This document shows, in pieces, positions 17,600 through 25,400 of a stretch of 35,142 nt of DNA. Within the stretch, counting starts at the first letter, position 1; the number at the start of each line of letters is the position of its first letter. The notes beneath the pieces were generated by a model. It ran no database searches. It was not told the DNA's origin and worked only from the letters and a program-made list of their open reading frames with translations. The stretch comes from Gammaproteobacteria bacterium. Its GTDB lineage: Bacteria > Pseudomonadota > Gammaproteobacteria > Methylococcales > Methylomonadaceae. The position numbers were made by a program, and so were the translations under genes. The stretch spans positions 1 through 35,142 of the forward strand of contig JAJRUF010000143.1 in assembly GCA_024277935.1 (NCBI GenBank). The letters run 5' to 3'.

Positions 17600-17719
17600 C
17601 AAGTTCAAAGTTCGGGATAGGAACTTGGTTTAACAGGTGTTATAGAGTGGCTGAATTTTTACTGAAAGGGATGCAGTAACAGTCGCTGAACAATGGATAG
17701 TTTTTGTCGGGTTTTAAAA
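17600..17719 (+). other. 5' leader segment upstream of the riboswitch with further hairpins
   Basis: The roughly 120 bases before the aptamer have no ORF with a ribosome site but contain two stems: CAAGTTC (17600-17606) with GAACTTG (17621-17627), and TTACTG (17659-17664) with CAGTAA (17674-17679). Base composition is less AT-biased than in the flanks. It may be an extra structured RNA in the same leader, or simply untranslated sequence. Confidence 0.4.
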
Positions 17720-17797
17720 TGTTGCCAAACCTACTGTGAGGTAGGGACGGAAAGCTACGGATCTTAATATTATAAGATGGCCGGGTTGCGATTCATT
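17718..17797 (+). ncRNA. Cyclic-di-GMP-I (GEMM-I) riboswitch aptamer
   Basis: The sequence fits the GEMM-I consensus: GCCAAACC (17724-17731), a P2 stem CCTAC/GTAGG capped by a GTGA tetraloop, GGGACGGAAAGCTACGG (17744-17760), a P3 stem ATCTT/AAGAT, and GGCCGGGTTGC ending at 17789. Compared with the Vibrio Vc2 aptamer as I recall it, G20 is kept (17724), which favours c-di-GMP over cGAMP. Positions 21 and 46 are C (17725) and G (17750) in place of G and C, a compensatory change that keeps the pair. The C92 equivalent is 17789. AATG (17718-17721) and CATT (17794-17797) can close P1. It precedes a PEP-CTERM gene. Confidence 0.85.
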
Positions 17798-17826
17798 AAA
17801 TATGAGTATGCTGCCCGGCTTTTTTT
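17780..17826 (+). terminator. Riboswitch expression platform: intrinsic terminator
   Basis: GCCGGG (17780-17785) pairs with CCCGGC (17814-17819), directly followed by seven T (17820-17826). The enclosed bases can pair further (ATTCAT with ATGAGT). The 5' arm lies inside the P3/3' strand of the aptamer and the loop covers the P1 3' strand, so aptamer and terminator exclude each other. The predicted result is that c-di-GMP binding prevents termination, an ON switch. Confidence 0.82.
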
Positions 17827-17869
17827 CTTCCTTATTATTTTATTGATATTAGTTTTTATAGAGGTCAAC

Positions 17870-18646
17870 ATGAAAAAATTAACAAAAACGCTGGTTGCAG
17901 CGACACTTGCATTAGGCACTGTTTCGGCTAATGCGACTATTCTTTTTGACAATAGTCTAAATGCAGATGCATGGATGTCAGTTTACGATTCATCATCAAA
18001 GAATACATTCACATTAAACTTAGGTTCTGCGGGTTTAAACTGGAGTACATTATTTGCTGAAAAAAATACAACAGGCGTAGTTCATGATATTGACTTATCT
18101 GCTTATGCAGACTGGAATACATTTAAAGCATCTGCTGATTTAACTACAACAGAATATGTTATAGCATCTGCCGCTAGCATCGTTAGTAGGCCAGGATTTA
18201 TGCTAACAGGTGCGGATAATACCTTCTTTGCGAACATGGCCCGTCCTGCTATTGAAGGTGTTAATCTACATCTAAATATACATGCGAATGCTATAAATGC
18301 TGATTATATTGATCCTCTGTTAACTTCTTCACCAGATACAACTTTAGTAAATGATGCGGATATTGCACAGGGCAAACATGCTGGATCTCTTTCTGTATGG
18401 GGTTCTGCAAGTTATAACCCAAACACTGCTTATGGTCAGGCGGCAGATTTAAATCTAATTACTTTGCATAGCGCACACCGTAGAACGTCTTCTACTCAGG
18501 AAGTGTTTGCATCTCAATTTAAATTAGCGGGTGACTCTTTAACTTTATCTAGCGTTTCTGCTGTGCCAGTTCCTGCGGCAGTATGGATGTTTGGTTCTGC
18601 TTTGCTAGGTTTGGCGGGTATTAGCCGTAAAAGAAACGCTGCTTAA
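17870..18646 (+). CDS. PEP-CTERM (VPLPA-type) sorted surface protein
   Basis: The ATG at 17870 follows GAGG at good spacing. An upstream in-frame extension to 17777 would be inside the riboswitch and is rejected. The 258-residue product has a signal peptide (MKKLTKTLVAATLALGTVSA) and a beta-rich, low-cysteine body without a recognised domain. Its C-terminal sorting signal VPVPAAVWMFGSALLGLAG is followed by ISRKRNAA, the usual motif, hydrophobic helix and basic tail recognised by exosortase. PEP-CTERM proteins are exported with exopolysaccharide in biofilm-forming Gram-negatives. It is the first gene after the c-di-GMP riboswitch. The exosortase itself is not in the window. Confidence 0.88.
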   Translation: MKKLTKTLVAATLALGTVSANATILFDNSLNADAWMSVYDSSSKNTFTLNLGSAGLNWSTLFAEKNTTGVVHDIDLSAYADWNTFKASADLTTTEYVIASAASIVSRPGFMLTGADNTFFANMARPAIEGVNLHLNIHANAINADYIDPLLTSSPDTTLVNDADIAQGKHAGSLSVWGSASYNPNTAYGQAADLNLITLHSAHRRTSSTQEVFASQFKLAGDSLTLSSVSAVPVPAAVWMFGSALLGLAGISRKRNAA

Positions 18647-18676
18647 TAGTAATATTTAAAATACGAGAGAATTAAA

Positions 18677-20326
18677 ATGAAAAAATTAGTCTTATCAGCT
18701 GCTGTATCAGCAGCGATGCTTTCGGGCGTTGCTCAGGCAACACCGGCTATTGATGGTAATAACTTACCTGTTATTCAAAATAGCACAACTTACACTGTTT
18801 ACTTATCTGGTGCATCAGCTGCGCGTAAGTTTATGGAAAAATTGTTTACCAACACAAATGTACCTGCAGCAGATGCAATTTGTGATAACAGCAAGCCAAT
18901 ATGGAAATTCCAAAACGGTACAGTAAATGCCAATGGTACACTTGCTGCCAGCAAGGGTAAAAAACAAAATGCTTACCTTTGTGATATTAATAAAGCCAAC
19001 CCTGCTCTTTCTGGTTTAACAAAACAACATTTGTTAATTTATAAACGTAATGAAGGTGGTTCTGCACAAGGTGTTAGCCCAATTATTGCGGATGCAAAAG
19101 GGTTAGTAGCTGCTTCTACAATTAAATTTTTAAATATAGCTTCAACAAATTGTGCTACTGCGCTAACGGGTTTACCAGCGGTAGGTGTTTTAGGTAAAGT
19201 TCAATGTAATTATGACCCTGCAAACCCTGCAAAATATTCTTTAGCAGTCCCTGATTTTGGTATTTCAGATGTCGATCCTGAACAGTTCCAAGGTGCAAAT
19301 ACACCAGCTGGTTTTGCAGCTGTAACTTCTTCAGATGTTGGTTTATTAAATGTACAGTCTGCTGCGGCATCTGTTTTTGGTATTCCTGTAACAACTAGCT
19401 TGCGTAATGCTTTACAGGAAGCGACTTTTGGTATCGGTAATGCTTGTGTGGGGTCTGAAACAGAAGCTTGTATGCCAAGTCTTTCTAAAGCACAAATTGC
19501 CAGTATTTTTACAGGGCAGTTAATTTCTTGGGATCAACTTACAGTACCAGGAACAGCTACAGGCTTGTTTACTTACCTGTCAAATAATGGCTCTGCTTAT
19601 TTGCCAACAGGTAATTTAGCCGCTGGTGGCTTTCCTGATACAGTGCATATTTGTCGTCGTGTACAAGGTTCTGGTACTCAGGCTCAGCTTGGGATTAACT
19701 TCTTAAACTATCCTTGTTTTTCTGGTGCAAGCGCACCTGCAGGTGATACTGGTGTCTCGACTGAACAGGATGGTGTAACCTTAGTCCATGCTTTACCTTC
19801 ATCAGGTGGTTTAACCAGTTGTTTAAATGAATTGGAAGCAGGTACAGATACTAACCCAGCTAATGATTTTGCTAATGTTTACGGTAAGCGCTGGGCTATT
19901 GGTCTTCAGGCCTTAGAGAAAAATGCTGACCGTGCTGATAGCTTCCGTTTTATCAAAGTAGATGGTGTTGCGCCAACTTTAGCCAATGTTGCTAATGGAA
20001 AATACTATGACTGGGCTGAGCTAACATTTCAATACAGCAAAACACATGCATGGGATGCAGGTGAGCAAATTATTGCTGATGCAATCATTAAATCAGCGGG
20101 TAACCCACTGGTTCTAGCAGCTATTAATACTGGTTTTGTTCATTCATTCGGTCAAAGTGGCTTATTAGCAGTTCCTACACTACATACTGCTAATCAAGAT
20201 GGTACTTTGAACTTGGCATTACCTGTAAACCCATATTCACATGCTACTAGTGGGCAATCAATTAATAACTGCCGTGTTCCTGCTCGTATCACTAACGGTG
20301 ATTTTACTATAGGCATTCAGCTATAA
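18677..20326 (+). CDS. Exported PstS-like substrate-binding-fold protein, cysteine-rich
   Basis: The 549-residue protein has a clear signal peptide (MKKLVLSAAVSAAMLSGVAQA). Parts resemble the periplasmic phosphate-binding (PBP2, PstS-like) fold: YLSGASAARKFMEKLF near the start, SLSKAQIASIFTGQLISWDQL (about residue 266, in parts the IFtGkitnW motif), and the CRRVQGSGTQAQ segment. It is longer than PstS and has ten cysteines in the mature part, suggesting several disulfides. No ABC transporter genes are near, so phosphate uptake is unlikely. It is 30 bases after the PEP-CTERM gene and shares its transcript. Its ligand and role in the surface module are unknown. Confidence 0.7.
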   Translation: MKKLVLSAAVSAAMLSGVAQATPAIDGNNLPVIQNSTTYTVYLSGASAARKFMEKLFTNTNVPAADAICDNSKPIWKFQNGTVNANGTLAASKGKKQNAYLCDINKANPALSGLTKQHLLIYKRNEGGSAQGVSPIIADAKGLVAASTIKFLNIASTNCATALTGLPAVGVLGKVQCNYDPANPAKYSLAVPDFGISDVDPEQFQGANTPAGFAAVTSSDVGLLNVQSAAASVFGIPVTTSLRNALQEATFGIGNACVGSETEACMPSLSKAQIASIFTGQLISWDQLTVPGTATGLFTYLSNNGSAYLPTGNLAAGGFPDTVHICRRVQGSGTQAQLGINFLNYPCFSGASAPAGDTGVSTEQDGVTLVHALPSSGGLTSCLNELEAGTDTNPANDFANVYGKRWAIGLQALEKNADRADSFRFIKVDGVAPTLANVANGKYYDWAELTFQYSKTHAWDAGEQIIADAIIKSAGNPLVLAAINTGFVHSFGQSGLLAVPTLHTANQDGTLNLALPVNPYSHATSGQSINNCRVPARITNGDFTIGIQL

Positions 20327-20348
20327 GCATCACTAAATAGTCAAATCT

Positions 20349-20412
20349 GGGTCAAGGATGACCCTGTCAGTCAGGCTCTGGTATCGCAATGATATTGGAG
20401 CCTGATTTTTTT
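20349..20412 (+). terminator. Intrinsic terminator between the PstS-like gene and the translocator gene
   Basis: The stem TCAGGCTC (20371-20378) pairs with GAGCCTGA (20398-20405) and is followed by seven T (20406-20412). The interior can also pair with wobbles down to TATC/GATA. A smaller hairpin GGGTC/GACCC (20349-20364) precedes it. It lies only 27 bases before the next gene's ATG. Confidence 0.85.
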
Positions 20413-20438
20413 ATAAGTAATAATAAACCTGATTTTAT

Positions 20439-22037
20439 ATGTTAGATAGTTTTAAAGAAATAAAGCCCTTTTATAAAGTGATTATACTGTTGTTTATTTT
20501 ACTGACACAGCTAACGGTAACTTTCGCTAATGATGAAGGCAAAGCAGGTTTTGATTTATGGGAATTAAGAGTTAAAGGCAATACATTACTGGGCCGTTCT
20601 GAAATTGAAAGAACTATTTATCCCTTTTTAGGACCCAAAAAATCCATAGATATTGTTGAGCAAGCCAGAGCTAGATTAGAAAACCTGTTTCAAATGAAAG
20701 GCTATAAAACAGTTTCGGTCGATATTCCAGAACAGGATGTGGTTAATGGTATTGTATATTTGCAAGTAGTAGAAGGCAAAATATCCAGATTAACAGTAAA
20801 AGATTCACGTTATTTTTCACTGGGTAAAATAAAAAAATCAGTGCCAGCATTGGCAGAAGGCAATGTACCAAATTTAACAGAAATGCAGGCGCAGTTAACA
20901 GAATTAAGTAAACAGACAAGTGATAGAAGAATTATTCCTATTATGCGGGCAGGTAAAACACCCGGCACAATAGAAGTTGATTTAAAAGTACAGGATAAGT
21001 TACCTCTGCATGCCAGTGTGGAATTAACAGGACGTAATTCGCAGGATACCTCAAGGACACGATTAACCGCTTCAGTTAGTTATGATAATTTATGGCAGCG
21101 ATTTCACAGTGCTTCATTTATGTATCAGACTTCACCTGAGAAACCGAGTGAAGTTGAAGTGTTTTCGGGGACTTATGTCTTACCTATTTTTGATAGTAGT
21201 ACACGTTTGGCACTATATGCAGTAAGCTCACAATCTAATTCACAGGTTGCGGCAGGTGATCTTAATGTAATTGGTTCAGGAGAGATATTGGGTGCCAGAT
21301 TAATTAAGCCATTTGAAGGAACTGGCTCTTATATGCACAGTATGACATTAGGTGTTGATTATAAACATTTTACAGAAAATCTTTTGGTCGGCAATACCAA
21401 TGCTAGTTCCACACCGATTAGTTATTTGCCGTTTATGGTGCAATACCAAGGGAATGTTCGAGCAGAAGATTTGCTAGCAAGTTTAAATTTAGGTTTAAAT
21501 TTTTCTTTACTAGGTGTAGCCAATGATGAAAAAGAGTTTGAGGCTAAAAGAGCAGGAGCAAGACCTGATTATTTCTACTTAACCGCGGATGGAAAGCTAC
21601 GCTACAACTTACCACTGGGTATGGAGTTAGCCACTCGTGCATCAGGGCAATATTCTGATTCACCACTGATCAGTAATGAACAGTTTTTTATGGGTGGGGC
21701 GACCAGTGTAAGAGGTTACTTTGAAAGTCAGGCCTTAGCTGATAATGGGCTTATGGGCTCGGTAGAACTTTATTCACCAAGATTAGTGCCTAATAACTGG
21801 AGCTTTATTAATAATTTTAAACTGTTGGCTTTTGCAGATGCGGCTAAGGGCTGGGTTAAACAGGCTTTACCCGGACAGGATAAAAATATAGTTTTATATA
21901 GTACCGGAGTGGGTGTGCGGTTTCAGGTATTAAAGTATCTGGTGGGTTCGCTGGATTTTGCTATTCCGTTGATAACTAATGGTGTTATACGCTCGGGTGA
22001 ATCCAGGTTGCATTTTAATATCGCGACACAGTTTTAA
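20439..22037 (+). CDS. Two-partner secretion outer-membrane translocator (ShlB/FhaC/HxuB family)
   Basis: TpsB proteins are 16-strand outer-membrane barrels that export a partner exoprotein. The 532-residue protein has an N-terminal hydrophobic signal segment (about 10-31) and a ShlB-type POTRA region (LRVKGNTLLGRSEIERTIYP, then LQVVEGKISRLTVKD). Its C-terminal barrel carries the conserved loop-6 motif VRGY in FMGGATSVRGYFESQ and ends in Phe (LHFNIATQF), as expected for BAM-dependent folding. The partner exoprotein gene lies downstream beyond a 409-base repeat-filled spacer. A strong terminator lies 27 bases upstream of its start, so expression may depend on read-through or on a promoter inside the previous gene. 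Confidence 0.93.
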   Translation: MLDSFKEIKPFYKVIILLFILLTQLTVTFANDEGKAGFDLWELRVKGNTLLGRSEIERTIYPFLGPKKSIDIVEQARARLENLFQMKGYKTVSVDIPEQDVVNGIVYLQVVEGKISRLTVKDSRYFSLGKIKKSVPALAEGNVPNLTEMQAQLTELSKQTSDRRIIPIMRAGKTPGTIEVDLKVQDKLPLHASVELTGRNSQDTSRTRLTASVSYDNLWQRFHSASFMYQTSPEKPSEVEVFSGTYVLPIFDSSTRLALYAVSSQSNSQVAAGDLNVIGSGEILGARLIKPFEGTGSYMHSMTLGVDYKHFTENLLVGNTNASSTPISYLPFMVQYQGNVRAEDLLASLNLGLNFSLLGVANDEKEFEAKRAGARPDYFYLTADGKLRYNLPLGMELATRASGQYSDSPLISNEQFFMGGATSVRGYFESQALADNGLMGSVELYSPRLVPNNWSFINNFKLLAFADAAKGWVKQALPGQDKNIVLYSTGVGVRFQVLKYLVGSLDFAIPLITNGVIRSGESRLHFNIATQF

Positions 22038-22059
22038 GAGGTAGGTAAGCATATTGTAG

Positions 22060-22083
22060 AGCGGACTTTAGTCCGCTGTTTTT
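22060..22083 (+). terminator. Hairpin with T-tract after the translocator gene
   Basis: AGCGGAC (22060-22066) and GTCCGCT (22071-22077) form a 7-base stem with loop TTTA, followed by GTTTTT. It is a plausible terminator for the translocator gene. The form (ACTTTAGT centre) resembles the neighbouring GGCTTTAGCC palindrome, so it may derive from the same kind of repeat. Confidence 0.6.
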
Positions 22084-22110
22084 GATTATTTAGCTTATGG
22101 ATATTGATTG

Positions 22111-22167
22111 TTGGAAGTGAGGCTTTAGCCTCGCCTAAATTATGCGAGGCTAAAGCCTCACTTCCAA
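22111..22167. repeat. Perfect 24-base palindromic repeat element
   Basis: Left arm 22111-22134 (begins TTGGAAGTGAGGC) and right arm 22144-22167 are perfect inverted complements around a 9-base loop. Each arm contains the inner motif GGCTTTAGCC, itself palindromic. This is typical of dispersed REP-like elements. Confidence 0.8.
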
Positions 22168-22245
22168 AATTGATAGAAACATAGAATGTAGGATGGTGTT
22201 TTTAATTAAACATAGCAGTAAAGAGTTACACAGATTAGCAAAATA

Positions 22246-22341
22246 GTTCTCATGCTCTGCGTGGGAATTTATTGCTGAACGCTCCGGCGTTCCGTGATGC
22301 TGGAACGTCATTAACTGCATTCCCACGCAGAGCATGGGAAC
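22246..22341. repeat. Long-hairpin repeat element with 23-base arms
   Basis: Left arm 22246-22268 (CATGCTCTGCGTGGGAAT within it) and right arm 22319-22341 (ATTCCCACGCAGAGCATG within it) are inverted complements with one mismatch. The interior has its own hairpin GAACGC/GCGTTC (22277-22292). I recognise the arm sequence as a dispersed repeat in environmental proteobacterial genomes, from memory. A 61-residue minus frame over it is a shadow. Confidence 0.75.
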
Positions 22342-22372
22342 GATGGGGATTTCGTACGGCTGTTTTATGGGT

Positions 22373-22400
22373 AGTGGAAAAAGCTAAACCTTTTTCCGCT
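22373..22400. repeat. Short inverted repeat just upstream of the exoprotein gene
   Basis: AGTGGAAAAAG ending at 22383 and CTTTTTCC GCT starting at 22390 form an 11-base stem with one G-T pair and a 6-base loop. It is 46 bases before the exoprotein start. It could be a regulatory hairpin in the mRNA leader or the end of the repeat cluster. Confidence 0.4.
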
Positions 22401-22446
22401 TATACAAGAAATATAGCAATAAATAATATTTGTACAAGGTAAAAAC

Positions 22447-25400
22447 ATGGTTAATAAAAAGTTAAACAATAAACAACAGCAGGAAGGCGTAAGTTTTAAT
22501 TTAAAACCAACAACAGCCGCTGTTCGTTTGGCATTAACAGGTATGTTAGCCAGTTCTATATTCTCTCCCGTTCAGGCTGAGTTACCTGTTGCTGCAGCTA
22601 ACTGGGTTCATTCAAAGGATAGTGCCAATATGGAGGTAATTGGAAATAAACTACAGATTAACCAACTGAAGAATAAAGTGACTCTAAATTGGAAGAGCTT
22701 TAATATCGGGGTTAATAACCATGTTAATTTTACCCAACCTAATGCATCTTCCATTGCTTTAAACCGAATTGGTCAAAATGACCCAAGCAGAATTCTAGGT
22801 AAATTAACGGCTAATGGACAAATCTACTTAATTAACCAGAATGGGTTTATTTTTGGTAAAAACTCTATCATAAATGTTGCTAGTTTAGTTGCATCTACTC
22901 ACAACATTAGTGATGAAGCTTTTAATAAAGGCATTACTGAAATTTTTGATAAATCGAAATCGGGCGATGCGGCTTTTGAACTGAAAGATGCCTTTAAACT
23001 GGATGCTAAGAATAATAAAATACTTAAAAAAATCCTGATTGAAAAAGGGGCAAATATCATCGCAGGTGATAATGGTAATATCATTATTGTTGCACCTGAA
23101 ATTGAGAATAATGGAACTATACAAACGGGCGATTTTGGACAAATAATTTTGGTTTCCAGTCAAGATAAGGTGTATTTACAACAAGCTGATTCTGACTCAT
23201 TTAAAAGATTATTAGTTGAAGTGGATACTGGCGGCAAAGTCAGTAACTTTGGTGATTTAATCACTAAGCAGGGTGATATAACCATGGCTGGTTTTATGGT
23301 TAACCAGTCGGGTAGAGTGAATGCAACTACAGCTTCTACAATTAATGGTACTGTTCACTTATTAGCCAGGGAAGGGCATCAAAAGTTAGGCAATAAGTTG
23401 ATTGCTAGTCGTACCACTCGAAATAAAGCCGATGAAGATGGCTTGGGGCAAGTGGCTACTGTCACTTTAGCGGGAACAACTGCTATTTCGGCTGATAGTA
23501 ATGCTGGTACTGATGTTGATGGACAAAATCAGCCACAGTCAGTAGTGGATATTTCAGCCCATACGGTTGTGTTTAAATCATCTAGCCGCATTGTTGCTCC
23601 TGATGCGCAAGTTAATGTTATGGCAAGTGACAATGTTAACTCACCACTCACTGGAACTAGTGGACATATTGTGGTTGAAAAAGGAGGTGTAATTGATGTT
23701 TCTGGAGTTAAGGGTGTTGCTGTTTCCTTACAACGTAATATTGGTGAAGTTGATGCTATCAGTAGTTTAGTTTTACGGGATAGTCCTAATCAACGAGGTG
23801 GAATACTGGCTGGTGAAAAGCTGGCGATTGATTTACGTAAAGAAACAAAAATTGTTGATGTAACGGGTGCTAAAAAAATCATTCAGCGGTCAGTTACTGA
23901 GCGCTTAGCAAAAGGTGGTGATATTACACTAACTGCCAGTGGTGATATTGATATACAAAATGGAGCATTCATTGATATTTCTGGAGGTTCGGTAAATTAT
24001 CAAGATGGTTATATAACAACGACTCAGATAGTTAACCAATTTGGACGGCAATTTGATATTAGTGATGCTAATCCAGATGATAAATTTATTGCGATTTTTA
24101 ATCAGACCCATTTTGAGAAAGGTTATACAGAAGGTAAAGATGCAGGCTCGCTAACACTTAAAACTAAAAGCCTTAACTGGGATGGAAGCCTTGCCGCTCA
24201 AGCGCTTAATGGACGTTATCAAAGAACTGAAAAAAGCAGAGCAGTTGGCGGTGGTTTTTCGGTTGATTTAGCTGCATTTAATTCATTTCAAAACCTAGCT
24301 TTCCAAAATAGTAATGCGTTAACACAACTAGCACTTTCAGGGCTGCAGTCATTTAGTTTAAAGACTAGAGGGCAGGTGCTGATTGCAAAGGATGCTAATT
24401 TAAATTTTTCTCCGTTTAGTAATGTGTCTATTAGCGCCCAGGGAATTCAACACCAGGGGCAAATATATACAGCAGGTGGGGATATAAATTTTGATGTCAT
24501 TATAGGTTCAATTGAATTGTCCTCCGGAAGTGTACTTGATGTTTCTGGGCGCTGGGTAAATGACAATGCGAGCCTGTTGAGAGGGCAAATCCCAACCGAA
24601 GCCATTGCCATTGATGGCGGAAATATTTCGCTAATAAGTAAAGATAAATTAATTGCTGCAAAAGGAGCCAGAATATATGCTGATGGAGGGGGGCGCTTAT
24701 CGAGCTTTAAAAAACTGACGAGTGGTTTAGGTGGATCCATTGATTTAACCGCTTCTAGTTCAGTGAGAAGAACTCAGCTATCTTTTGCCGGTGCAGATAT
24801 TTCAGCAAAGTCGTTGAGCAAAAACGGTCGTTTAAACTTATCAAGCAACCAGTTTGAAATTGATAATAAGACTTATTTTGATACGCAAACTGGGGTCAAC
24901 CATATCGCAGCAGGAGATGCTTTATTTTCAACTTTTTATTCCGTTTCATTAAAGGCGAAGAGTGATATTACGCTAACTGAATTAGCTAATATTGATTTAA
25001 GGCAAAACAATTTGCAGGTTAACGGTAGTTATATATACCAGCAAAGTTCTCAATCAATTAAGGGCATAACAAATCTCGTTCGTCTGCCTGAATATACCCA
25101 GTCTAGTACCAAGTTTAGTTTGTTTGCTGGTAATAATATTAAGATGCTTAATGGCAGCTCTATTATTAGTGAAGCACGCTCTGAGATAGCAATGACAGCG
25201 AACAAGAAAGTGTTTGTCGATGGTGTTATTTCAGCACCTGCAGGAAAAATAAACTTAAAAATTGCGGCACTGAATTCAGGACGTTTTGAAGCCGATCAGT
25301 CTGTATGGCTGGGTAAACATGCTAATCTATCGGTTAAAGGTACGATTAATCTGGATCTTGATCCAAATTTCCGCACCGGAACAGTGCTGGCAGGTGGTGA

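Noticed and set aside
17777-17869. N-terminal extension of the PEP-CTERM protein
   Set aside because: It would start inside the riboswitch/terminator and place 31 extra residues before a perfect signal peptide. The ATG at 17870 has a proper ribosome site.
18677-20326. Calling the PstS-like protein a phosphate transporter component
   Set aside because: Only parts of the fold match, the protein is longer and cysteine-rich, and no pstC, pstA or pstB gene is nearby.
22150-22335. 61-residue minus-strand frame
   Set aside because: It runs across two palindromic repeat elements and has no protein features.
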